Assembly: GCA_039808885.1 (NCBI GenBank)
Contig: JBDHTX010000009.1
Coordinates: 74,392-138,391, forward strand
DNA: 64,000 bases
Reading direction: 5' to 3'
From: Dongia_A sp039808885
GTDB lineage: Bacteria > Pseudomonadota > Alphaproteobacteria > Dongiales > Dongiaceae
The position numbers and the translations under genes were made by a program. The notes beneath the pieces are model-generated. The model did no database searches and had not been told where the DNA came from. It was given only the letters and a program-made list of their open reading frames with translations. This document shows positions 36,725-43,266 of the stretch, in pieces. The first letter of the stretch is position 1. Every line of letters begins with the position of its first letter.

Positions 36725-36750
36725 AGAACGACTAATATAGTCGTAGTTCT
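36725..36750 (+). promoter_or_regulatory. Palindromic operator before the HTH regulator
   Basis: CGACTA-ATA-TAGTCG at 36729-36743 lies inside a wider imperfect repeat (AGAA at 36725, GTTCT at 36746). It is about 45 bases before the HTH gene, whose ribosome site GGGAGGTGA follows. It is the likely binding site of that HTH protein or of another excision regulator. Confidence 0.5.
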
Positions 36751-36786
36751 GGCGTGCGTATTCGTGTCGGTGGGAGGTGATCATGC

Positions 36787-37041
36787 ATGATCACCGCCCG
36801 ACAGACACGGGCCGCACGCGCGCTGCTTGGTTGGACGCAGGAGACGCTCGCTGAAAAGGCCCTGGTATCCCTGACCGCGTTGAAGCGCCTCGAGTCCGAG
36901 AGCGGCCTCAAGGTGTATGAGACGACGCGCGATCAGGTGCGCCGGGCGCTCGAGGCCAACGGCATCGTCTTCCTCAACTCCGAGCAAGGGGAAGGAGTGA
37001 TGTTCGTTCGTGCGAAAATCGACAGCCGCAGATCACCCTGA
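36787..37041 (+). CDS. Small XRE-type helix-turn-helix regulator
   Basis: An 84-residue HTH protein: ARALLGWTQETLAEKALVSL is the helix-turn-helix, followed by KRLESESG and a short C-terminal segment. It has the size and place of the XRE-like controllers that sit beside antiactivator and excision-activator genes in ICEMlSym-type elements (QseC in ICEMlSymR7A), although here it is not divergent from its neighbour. A very strong ribosome site GGGAGGTGA lies before the ATG at 36787. Likely role: repressor or activator of the excision block that follows. Confidence 0.75.
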   Translation: MITARQTRAARALLGWTQETLAEKALVSLTALKRLESESGLKVYETTRDQVRRALEANGIVFLNSEQGEGVMFVRAKIDSRRSP

Positions 37042-37173
37042 CATCCCGTTTGGCGCCTCGGCGATGCCTCCGGTGCATCGCGCGATGCACCAATGGCCTT
37101 CTCTGTGCCCGTCGAACGCCCGGTTAACAAATGGGGCGGGGGCGGGTATGGTAAGGCGCTGGGGGCTGACGTG

Positions 37174-37437
37174 ATGCAAGTACAATTCCTCGATGAACCG
37201 CCGCAAAGCGCGGCGCTCACGACCTATGACCGCGAGCACATGAAGCTCTATATGCGGCTGCTCGACGCGGCGACCGATGGCGCCGACTGGCGCGAGGCCG
37301 TCACCATCCTGTTCGGCCTCGATCCGGACCGCGAGCCGGACCGCGCGCGCCATGTCCATGACACCCATCTCGCCCGCGCCCGCTGGATGACCGAGCATGG
37401 CTATCGCCTACTCGTCCGCGAGGGCCGTGCCCACTAG
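37174..37437 (+). CDS. Small DUF2285-type protein, QseM-like antiactivator candidate
   Basis: An 87-residue protein with the pattern LTTYDREHMKLYMRLLDAA, DWREAVTILFGLD and HLARARWMTEHGYRLL, which fits the compact DUF2285 HTH variant. In ICEMlSymR7A the small DUF2285 protein QseM blocks the excision activator FseA by direct binding. This gene lies just before the FseA-like pair, so the same role is inferred. ATG 37174 is preferred over an earlier in-frame ATG at 37093 because the conserved part begins shortly after it. Confidence 0.6.
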   Translation: MQVQFLDEPPQSAALTTYDREHMKLYMRLLDAATDGADWREAVTILFGLDPDREPDRARHVHDTHLARARWMTEHGYRLLVREGRAH

Positions 37438-37548
37438 CCGGAATTGCGATGCCTCGGCTGCATCGCGCGTTGCCACCTTCGGGACTTCCGGCGGCCTCTG
37501 CAACCGGGGATGGTGCTCCTCCCGGTAGCCAACGCGCAGAGGACGCCC

Positions 37549-37773
37549 ATGACCCCTGACATATCCCGGTGGCGGTCGACATCGACCTACGACTATCTCG
37601 ACGAGCTCGCATCGCCGGATCTTGGCTGGGAATGGCTGCGGCGCAACGGCGACTATCAGCGTGATTATGCCGAGACCAGGCATTCGGCGTGCGATCTCCG
37701 GGAATTGACGAACCGGGTGCGGAAACGCTGGGGGCTGCAATTTCGTTGCCCGTCCATCGCTCAACGCCACTGA
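37549..37773 (+). CDS. DUF6499 protein, upstream half of an FseA-like fusion
   Basis: A 74-residue frame with the DUF6499 motif YDYLDELASPDLGWEWLRR and NGDYQRDYAE. AGAGGA precedes the ATG at 37549. The frame ends at TGA 37771-37773, but protein-like sequence continues without a break in the +1 frame from 37745: the product would read on into the DUF2285 domain if the ribosome shifts at CAA-TTT-C (37738-37744). In ICEMlSymR7A exactly such a +1 programmed shift joins two frames into the excision activator FseA. The short product is what unshifted ribosomes make. Confidence 0.75.
   Translation: MTPDISRWRSTSTYDYLDELASPDLGWEWLRRNGDYQRDYAETRHSACDLRELTNRVRKRWGLQFRCPSIAQRH
37738..37746 (+). promoter_or_regulatory. 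Probable +1 ribosomal frameshift site
   Basis: In the upstream frame the codons are CAA TTT CGT TGC; after the shift they are CAA then TTC (37742-37744) GTT GCC. The Phe-tRNA can pair with TTT and, one base on, with TTC, which is the classic requirement for a +1 slip in the P site. Protein similarity switches frame at this point and the old frame stops 27 bases later. No natural stop lies in the new frame until 38323. Confidence 0.7.
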
Positions 37774-38323
37774 AGCGCCGGTCTTCTGGTGTCCGGAGGA
37801 TGACACCAGCACCGTGCTGCTGGCCGCCGCGCCGTCCATCCTTCCGGCCGACGGCAATCTCTTTTCCGCCATCCGGGAGACCGCCGCCCGCGCCGACGAG
37901 CAGGGCGTTCATTTCCTGCACGACCCCGGAGACGGGCAGCTTCTTCATCTCCTGCGGCTGGCCGGCGTCGCAGCCGGCGAACCGCTCGCCGCGCTGATCC
38001 CGCTCGACCTTGACGGCCTCGACCGGCTCGAAGCCGTCCAGCGTCTGCTCAAGTCCCTGCTCGGTCGCGCCGTGCCCGCGGACACCCGGCTGACCAAGCA
38101 GCAACGCCGGCGCATCCGCCACATGCTGCAAGCGGTCGACGGACGCATGAACGGCGCGAGCTATCGCGAGATCGCTGGCGTCATTTACGGTGTGTCCCGC
38201 GTTGCATCCGATCCCTGGAAGTCCTCGGCGCTGCGCGACGCGACCATGGACCTTGTCAAGGACGCCTTCGCCATGATCGCCGGGGGCTATCGCGCGCTCC
38301 TTCGTCATCGCCGCCGATCGTGA
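37745..38323 (+). CDS. DUF2285 domain, downstream half of an FseA-like excision activator
   Basis: A 192-residue stretch in the +1 frame with no start codon and ribosome site of its own near the junction. It has APVFWCPEDD, a helical middle and the DUF2285 HTH-like end: LTKQQRRRIRHMLQAVDGRMNGASYREIAGVIYG, split here as LTKQQRRRIRHML and NGASYREIAGVIYG. Fused to the 65 residues before the shift it makes a 257-residue protein. By analogy with FseA it would activate the excisionase gene that follows at 38457. A frameshift mutation is the alternative, but the slippery codon sits exactly at the switch. Confidence 0.75.
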   Translation, partial: VARPSLNATEAPVFWCPEDDTSTVLLAAAPSILPADGNLFSAIRETAARADEQGVHFLHDPGDGQLLHLLRLAGVAAGEPLAALIPLDLDGLDRLEAVQRLLKSLLGRAVPADTRLTKQQRRRIRHMLQAVDGRMNGASYREIAGVIYGVSRVASDPWKSSALRDATMDLVKDAFAMIAGGYRALLRHRRRS

Positions 38324-38456
38324 CCCGATGTCGGAAAGGGGGTGCGAATTTGGCGCGCCCTTCTCCGCACTCCCCCCTCGCGGCTCTCCTTCGCCACCGT
38401 GGCCTGCGTCCGCCGCTCACTGCCAGCGGCCTCAAGGAACCCACGGAGGCCCGATC

Positions 38457-38738
38457 ATGTCGCCCAATCTCGCCGGCTTGCCGCCGCGCTTTCTCAGAAC
38501 CCCCGAAGCCGCACGTTTCCTCGGCCTTTCCGGCCGGACGCTGGAAAAACATCGCACCTATGGCACCGGCCCGGCCTATCGCAAGCTCGGCGGCCGCGTC
38601 GTCTATGCGATCGAGGACCTCCAGGCCTGGGCCGATCGGGGCGCCGTCACCTCGACCTCCGATCCGCGTGGGTCTGTGCTGCCCGCCAAGCGCCACGACC
38701 CGATGCCGGCGGCCCCCGCCGGCCGCTCCCATCGCTGA
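38457..38738 (+). CDS. RdfS-like excisionase (helix-turn-helix)
   Basis: A 93-residue winged-helix protein of the AlpA/excisionase kind: FLRTPEAARFLGLSGRTLEKH as the helix-turn-helix (residues about 12-32), then YRKLGGRVVYAIEDLQAWAD as wing and final helix. The tail is disordered. In ICEMlSymR7A the recombination directionality factor RdfS is such a protein and is switched on by FseA, which matches the place of this gene right after the FseA-like pair. GGAGG lies before the ATG at 38457. It would bias the integrase towards excision. Confidence 0.7.
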   Translation: MSPNLAGLPPRFLRTPEAARFLGLSGRTLEKHRTYGTGPAYRKLGGRVVYAIEDLQAWADRGAVTSTSDPRGSVLPAKRHDPMPAAPAGRSHR

Positions 38739-38749
38739 GACGTCCGATC

Positions 38750-39895
38750 ATGAAGCGGCGTCGCCTCATCACCTCGACCGAGCGGGCCAGGCTCGATCCC
38801 TTCATCGTTGCAACCGGCGACGCCAGTCCGCGCGATCAGCGCGATCTCATGGAACGGCCGTTCTTCTCGCTCGCCAAGGCCAAGCGCATCGCGCCGATCC
38901 TCTATGAGGCCGGCGGAGTCCGCGTCGAGGTCTTCGCCGTGCCCGAGCACGGCATGGCGACGATCTGGGACGCTGACATACTCATCTGGGCCGCCTCGCA
39001 GATCGTCGAGGCCGAGAATCTGGGGTTCAAGACCTCGCGCTTCCTGCGCTTCACGCCCTATCAGCTCCTGATGGCGATTGGCCGGGAAACCGGCCAGCGC
39101 GACTATAAGCTGCTGAAGGGCGCGCTCACCCGGCTGCAATCGACCGTCATCCGCACCACCATCCGGCAGGGCGAGCATTGGCGTCGCCACCAGTTCTCCT
39201 GGATCAACGAATGGGAGGAATGCGTGACGCGCGACGGGCGCGTCGAGGGCATGGAGTTCGTGCTGCCCGACTGGTTCTATCGCGGCGTCACCGACCGCTC
39301 GCTCGTGCTCACCATCGACCCCGCCTACTTCCGGCTGACGGGCGGCATCGAACGCTGGCTCTACCGTGTCGCCCGCAAGCACGCCGGCCGTCAGCCGCGG
39401 GGCTGGATATTCGAGTTCGCCCATCTCCATGAAAAGTCCGGCAGCCTCATGCGCGTCTCCGACTTCGCGCTCCAGCTCCGGCGCATCGTCCCGCGCCAGC
39501 CGCTGCCCGGCTATCGGCTGCACATCGAGCGCGAAGGCCGGCGCGAGCTGTTGCGCATCCTGCCGGCGAAATCATCCACAATACCTGTGGATGGTGCTGT
39601 GGACGCAGTCGGGACTTCGCACGCAAGCGGTATCGGGATTTCGCACGCGGGACCATCGGGACTTCGCACGCAGAGATCGCAGTTAAGCCTCTGGCCCGAA
39701 ACGACGATTCCAAGCCTTAACTTAGAATCTAACAGAGAATCTAACTCTTATGTTGCGCGGAGCGATGTGGAAAACACCGTCGCTGCCGCCATCGACGGGC
39801 TCCTCCGAAAGACATCCGGGGCACGGCCAACCGGCAGTGAACCCGCTCACCCATCGCGACTCCCCCTCGGGCGCAGGCCGGGAGGGGCACGATGA
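38750..39895 (+). CDS. repA: Plasmid-type replication initiator RepA
   Basis: A 381-residue protein of the replication initiator protein A family known from alphaproteobacterial plasmids: RPFFSLAKAKR, FLRFTPYQLLMAIGR and WLYRVARKHAG are typical stretches of the two winged-helix domains (residues 25-270). The end of the gene (after about residue 275) is low in conservation because it carries DnaA-box-like sites and iterons (39573-39671). Initiators bind iterons and open the origin, so this ICE may replicate when excised. ATG 38750 follows a short gap after the excisionase gene; the end overlaps ParA by 4 bases. Confidence 0.82.
   Translation: MKRRRLITSTERARLDPFIVATGDASPRDQRDLMERPFFSLAKAKRIAPILYEAGGVRVEVFAVPEHGMATIWDADILIWAASQIVEAENLGFKTSRFLRFTPYQLLMAIGRETGQRDYKLLKGALTRLQSTVIRTTIRQGEHWRRHQFSWINEWEECVTRDGRVEGMEFVLPDWFYRGVTDRSLVLTIDPAYFRLTGGIERWLYRVARKHAGRQPRGWIFEFAHLHEKSGSLMRVSDFALQLRRIVPRQPLPGYRLHIEREGRRELLRILPAKSSTIPVDGAVDAVGTSHASGIGISHAGPSGLRTQRSQLSLWPETTIPSLNLESNRESNSYVARSDVENTVAAAIDGLLRKTSGARPTGSEPAHPSRLPLGRRPGGAR
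39573..39754 (+). other. Candidate replication origin (iterons, DnaA-box-like repeat, AT-rich tract)
   Basis: Within the 3' end of repA lie, in order: an inverted repeat CATCCACA-ATACC-TGTGGATG (39573-39593) whose arms come close to the DnaA box; three 16-bp direct repeats TCGGGA(C/T)TTCGCACGC at 39609, 39633 and 39656, spaced 24 and 23 bases; then an AT-rich stretch (39717-39754) with AGAATCTAAC twice, 12 bases apart. This order (DnaA site, iterons, AT-rich unwinding region) is that of plasmid origins. Function is inferred. Confidence 0.6.
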
Positions 39896-40530
39896 TCGTC
39901 GCGTTCCTCAACCAGAAGGGCGGCGTCGGCAAGACGACCCTGGCGCTGCATCTCGCGGGACAATGGGCGCGGCAGGGAAGGCGCGTCACCCTTATCGACG
40001 CCGATCCGCAGGGCTCGGCACTGGATTGGTCGCAGCAGCGGGCGCGCGAAGGCCTTCCACGCCTGTTCGGTGTCGTCGGCCTCGCCCGTGACACCCTGCA
40101 CCGCGAGGCGCCAGAGCTGGCGCGCGATGCCGATCACATCGTCATCGACGGACCGCCCCGTGTCGCCTCGCTGATGCGCTCGGCGCTGCTCGCCGCCGAC
40201 CTGGTGCTGATCCCCGTGCAACCGTCGCCCTTCGATGGCTGGGCTTCGGCCGAGATGCTCTCGCTCCTCCAGGAAGCGCGCATCTATCGCCCGCAGCTTG
40301 CCGCCCGCTTCGTTCTGAACCGCTGCGGCGCGCGCACCGTCATCGCCCGCGAGACGGCCGAGACGCTCGCCGATCATGATCCGCCGGTGCTGGCGGCGCG
40401 AATCGGTCAGCGCGTCGCTTTCGCCGATACCGCGCAATCCGGGCGGCTCGTCTTCGAGATCGACGAGGACAATCCGGCTACGCGCGAGATCGCGGCCATC
40501 GGCGCCGAGGTGGGGAGGCTCGCGCCATGA
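39892..40530 (+). CDS. parA: ParA-family partition ATPase
   Basis: A 212-residue small ParA/MinD-type ATPase. The deviant Walker A is KGGVGKTT at about residues 9-16; DADPQGSALDW is the A' region and IVIDGPPR the Walker B. This size fits type Ib plasmid ParA without an N-terminal DNA-binding domain. With the next gene (an RHH protein) it forms a compact partition pair like ParF-ParG, suggesting that the excised element is actively maintained. Overlaps repA by 4 bases and the RHH gene by 4 bases. Confidence 0.9.
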   Translation: MIVAFLNQKGGVGKTTLALHLAGQWARQGRRVTLIDADPQGSALDWSQQRAREGLPRLFGVVGLARDTLHREAPELARDADHIVIDGPPRVASLMRSALLAADLVLIPVQPSPFDGWASAEMLSLLQEARIYRPQLAARFVLNRCGARTVIARETAETLADHDPPVLAARIGQRVAFADTAQSGRLVFEIDEDNPATREIAAIGAEVGRLAP

Positions 40531-40781
40531 GCGGGCGCGCTCCGAAACGTGGTTTCGCTTCGCGCCCCGCCGATCCCGAACGCTGGATCAAGGCGTCGGA
40601 TGCACCGTCGCCGCGCGACGCGGATGCCGCCGCCTTCACCGCCCGGCTGACGATCGACGTCACGCCCGAACTGCGCGGCCGGATCAAGATCGCGGCGTTC
40701 CGGCGCGGACAAACCGTCGCCGACATGCTCCGCGACCTGCTCGTTCGCGAATTCCCGCCAGACCAAGGAGACAAAGAATGA
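40527..40781 (+). CDS. Ribbon-helix-helix partition partner of ParA
   Basis: An 84-residue protein with a disordered basic N-terminus and a C-terminal ribbon-helix-helix: ARLTIDVTPELRGRIKIAAF and GQTVADMLRDLLVREF. Small RHH proteins next to type Ib ParA (ParG-like) bind the centromere and stimulate the ATPase through their flexible N-terminus. Coupled to parA and to the next gene by ATGA overlaps. No centromere repeats are obvious directly beside it. Confidence 0.78.
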   Translation: MSGRAPKRGFASRPADPERWIKASDAPSPRDADAAAFTARLTIDVTPELRGRIKIAAFRRGQTVADMLRDLLVREFPPDQGDKE

Positions 40782-41296
40782 CCGGCAGCGCGGACCCCCG
40801 CATGCGCGGCGGCCACTCGTCGGCCAGCCCCGCACCATTCACGACGCTCGTCGAGCTGATCTGGCAGGAGAAGAGGATCGAACACTGGATCCGATTCGGC
40901 CGCGAGACCTACGAGCAGATCCTCGACCGCCGGCGCCGTGTCGTCGGTTTTGCTCCGAACAGCCTCTTTGCCTTCGTCCGCTGGGCGTCCAACGACTACG
41001 GCACGATCATCTCGCGCATCGACATCGTGCGCGCCATCGACCGCGGCGAGCCCTATCAGACACTGCCTTTCGTGCGACCCGGCGGCGACATCCTCCTGAA
41101 GATCGAGGGATGGCCCAAGGTCGAGCGCGTGCTCCGGATTATCGATGCCATCGAGGCGCTCGGCATCGATCCGGCCGATGTTTCGCCGGACCACTGGCGG
41201 CACGTCCACAACCGCTTGGCCGCCGGTCATGAGCCGCGCGCCTACACCGCCCAGCACCATGGGGCCTTCCTCCTGCGCCGGAGGACCGCGCCATGA
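40778..41296 (+). CDS. DUF2840 protein
   Basis: A 172-residue protein matching DUF2840, a family found almost only in alphaproteobacterial ICEs between parA and traF: TTLVELIWQEKRIEHWIRFG, FAFVRWASNDYGT and GGDILLKIEGWPKV. No catalytic motif, signal peptide or membrane segment. The gene is translationally coupled on both sides (ATGA overlaps), so it belongs to the parA-traF operon. Its biochemical role is unknown. Confidence 0.85.
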   Translation: MTGSADPRMRGGHSSASPAPFTTLVELIWQEKRIEHWIRFGRETYEQILDRRRRVVGFAPNSLFAFVRWASNDYGTIISRIDIVRAIDRGEPYQTLPFVRPGGDILLKIEGWPKVERVLRIIDAIEALGIDPADVSPDHWRHVHNRLAAGHEPRAYTAQHHGAFLLRRRTAP

Positions 41297-41838
41297 GCCG
41301 CTTCGGATATGTGCTGCTCACCTGTCTTATGACCATGGGCGTCGCCGCTTCGGCGCTCATCGAAACGCCGAAGAAGCTGATCTGGAACGCCTCGGCGAGT
41401 GCACCGATCGGGCTCTATTCGATCGAACCGGATGACCGGCTCGAGGTGACGGACCTGGTCGCCGTCGATGCGCCCGAGCCGCTGGCGCGCTTCCTCGCCA
41501 AGCGCGGTTACCTGCCCCCCGGTGTGCCGCTGATGAAGCGTATCGCCGGTCTGCCGGGACAACGGGTCTGCCGCTCGGGGCTCGCCATCACGGTCGACCG
41601 GATCGCAATGGGCAATGCGCTGGAGCGCGACCGGTGCGGCCGCGACCTGCCCGTCTGGCAGGGCTGCCGGCGCATCGCCGTCGGCGAGGTGTTCCTCATG
41701 AACTGGGAGATCCAGGACAGCCTCGACGGCCGCTATTTCGGCCCGCTTCCGATGAGCTCGATCATCGGCCGTGCGGTCCCGCTCTGGACCGATGAGGACG
41801 GCTCCGGCCGCTACGAGTGGCGCGCGCCAACCCGATGA
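41293..41838 (+). CDS. traF: TraF-type S26 signal peptidase
   Basis: A 181-residue S26 peptidase of the conjugative TraF kind. One N-terminal membrane segment (about residues 7-24), catalytic Ser in NASASAPIGLYSI (about 36) and catalytic Lys in MKRIAGLPGQ (about 82). A Cys pair or more (residues around 94-115) may form disulfides outside. TraF of RP4 cyclises the pilin TrbC; here the TrbC gene lies 12 kb downstream. The start overlaps DUF2840 by 4 bases. Confidence 0.9.
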   Translation: MSRFGYVLLTCLMTMGVAASALIETPKKLIWNASASAPIGLYSIEPDDRLEVTDLVAVDAPEPLARFLAKRGYLPPGVPLMKRIAGLPGQRVCRSGLAITVDRIAMGNALERDRCGRDLPVWQGCRRIAVGEVFLMNWEIQDSLDGRYFGPLPMSSIIGRAVPLWTDEDGSGRYEWRAPTR

Positions 41839-41905
41839 CTGACCCCTGATCGGCGTGCCGTTCGCGCCGAACCTGTTCACCCACCCCCGACGAAAGGAAA
41901 CCACA

Positions 41906-42253
41906 ATGTCGCAGATCGGTCGATTCACCCGCACCAAATCCGGCTATTCCGGGCGCATCCATACGCTCACGCTTGATGTCGAATTGGTGCTCGTTCCCGC
42001 CGAGCATTCCGACGCCGAGAACACGCCCGACTATCGCATCCATCTCGGCGATGCCGACGCACCGGAGGTCGGTCTGGAAGTTGGCGCCGCCTGGAAACGC
42101 ACCGGCGAGAAGGCGGGCGACTATGTCTCGCTGCTCATCGACGATCCCGCCTTCCTGCAGCCGATCCGCGCCAACCTGTTCCAGTCCGGTGACGACAAGT
42201 CGGCCTGGTTGCTGCACTGGAACCGGCCGCCCAGACGCGGCGAGCGGGAGTGA
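41906..42253 (+). CDS. DUF736 protein, copy 2
   Basis: A 115-residue DUF736 protein with SQIGRFTRTKSGYSGRI at the start, VGAAWKRTGEKAGDYVSLLIDDP and IRANLF. It shares the family pattern with the copy at 36270 but differs at most positions, so the two are old paralogs rather than a recent duplication. AAAGGA precedes the ATG at 41906. Its place between traF and the lytic transglycosylase is standard in this ICE family. Function unknown. Confidence 0.86.
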   Translation: MSQIGRFTRTKSGYSGRIHTLTLDVELVLVPAEHSDAENTPDYRIHLGDADAPEVGLEVGAAWKRTGEKAGDYVSLLIDDPAFLQPIRANLFQSGDDKSAWLLHWNRPPRRGERE

Positions 42254-42257
42254 GGTC

Positions 42258-43019
42258 ATGCCGATCTTCCGCAGTCACGATGTCGCCGGGCGGCTTCGCG
42301 CCGCCCGGTGCATCACCTTCCTTCTCCTTTCCGGCCTCGCATTCGCCGTCGTGCCGCCGGCCGCCACGCTGGCGCAGATCGCGCCGCTGGAACGGCCGGC
42401 ATCGGCCGACCCTCACGCCGCTCATGTCGCCGAAGCCTCGCAGCGCTTCGGCGTTCCGGCCGCATGGATTTGGGCGGTGATGCGCGCGGAGAGCGCGGGC
42501 GACGTGCGCGCAATCTCGTCCGCCGGCGCCATGGGCCTGATGCAGATCATGCCCGATACCTGGGCGGACTTGCGCGTCCGCCATCGGTTCGGCAGCGATC
42601 CTTACGACCCGCGCGACAACATCCTGGCGGGCGCGGCTTACTTACGCGAAATGCACGACCGCTACGGCTCGCCCGGCTTCCTCGCCGCCTACAATGCCGG
42701 CCCCGGCCGCTACGAGGAATATCTGGCGGGAGCGCGTTCCTTGCCGGCCGAAACCCGCGCCTATGTCGCCGCGCTCGCGCCTCTTATCGGCGGCGGGGAT
42801 ATCGCCGGTCCCGTCACCGTTGCCACCGCCGAGCCATTGTCCTGGACCCGTGCGCCGCTCTTCGTTGCCCGCGCGGATGCCACGCCGGCTGCCGGTTCTG
42901 TGCAGTCTGACGATCGTTCCCTTGACGCTTCGGATGCGCTTGGCGTGCGCAATGCTTCGGCCATCGCGCCGCAATCGAGCGGCCTGTTCGTCGCCCGGTC
43001 AAGCGCGGGAGAACCGTGA
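42258..43019 (+). CDS. Lytic transglycosylase (conjugation-associated)
   Basis: A 253-residue exported SLT-type transglycosylase. Signal peptide in residues 1-40 (hydrophobic ITFLLLSGLAFAVV). The SLT domain has the catalytic Glu in RAESAG (about 78), AMGLMQIMPDTW and AAYNAGPGRYEEY. It opens peptidoglycan so the transfer apparatus can assemble, like VirB1 or TrbN. The C-terminal 80 residues are low complexity. It ends just before the candidate oriT. Confidence 0.88.
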   Translation: MPIFRSHDVAGRLRAARCITFLLLSGLAFAVVPPAATLAQIAPLERPASADPHAAHVAEASQRFGVPAAWIWAVMRAESAGDVRAISSAGAMGLMQIMPDTWADLRVRHRFGSDPYDPRDNILAGAAYLREMHDRYGSPGFLAAYNAGPGRYEEYLAGARSLPAETRAYVAALAPLIGGGDIAGPVTVATAEPLSWTRAPLFVARADATPAAGSVQSDDRSLDASDALGVRNASAIAPQSSGLFVARSSAGEP

Positions 43020-43094
43020 TGACGGCGCTCTCCCGCAATCGCAGTCTGGCGTGGCGCGGCGCATCATGGAGGGTGCGGGGGTGGGAGGCAGGCA

Positions 43095-43216
43095 ACACGA
43101 CCGGACGATGGCGGGATAAAAGGCCGCGAGGTGCGGCTTGGTCCGGTCGTGGTTTTTCAAGGGCTTGCGCAGCGAATATGCGAGGTGCGCCGGATCGGCG
43201 AACCTCGCGTATTCGG
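43095..43216 (+). other. Candidate origin of transfer (oriT) with two long inverted repeats
   Basis: The 247-base gap before the relaxase gene holds two strong inverted repeats. The first: CACGACCGGAC (43096-43106) and GTCCGGTCGTG (43141-43151), 11 perfect pairs. The second: CGAATATGCGAGGT (43173-43186) and ACCTCGCGTATTCG (43202-43215), 14 bases with one mismatch. Inverted repeats just before a relaxase gene are the usual shape of oriT. The nick site itself cannot be fixed. The rest of the gap holds no supported gene. Confidence 0.6.
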
Positions 43217-43266
43217 CGTTTTCACAGGGATTTCCGTGCGTTGATGCGATGTGCGGTGCTCCGGCC

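Noticed and set aside
37093..37173. Earlier ATG for the small DUF2285 gene
   Set aside because: The extra 27 residues are Gly-rich without similarity, and the conserved part starts after 37174.
39609..39671. Three regular repeats as a small CRISPR array
   Set aside because: Repeats are only 16 bases with 7-8-base spacers, lie within repA and have no cas genes nearby; iterons fit better.
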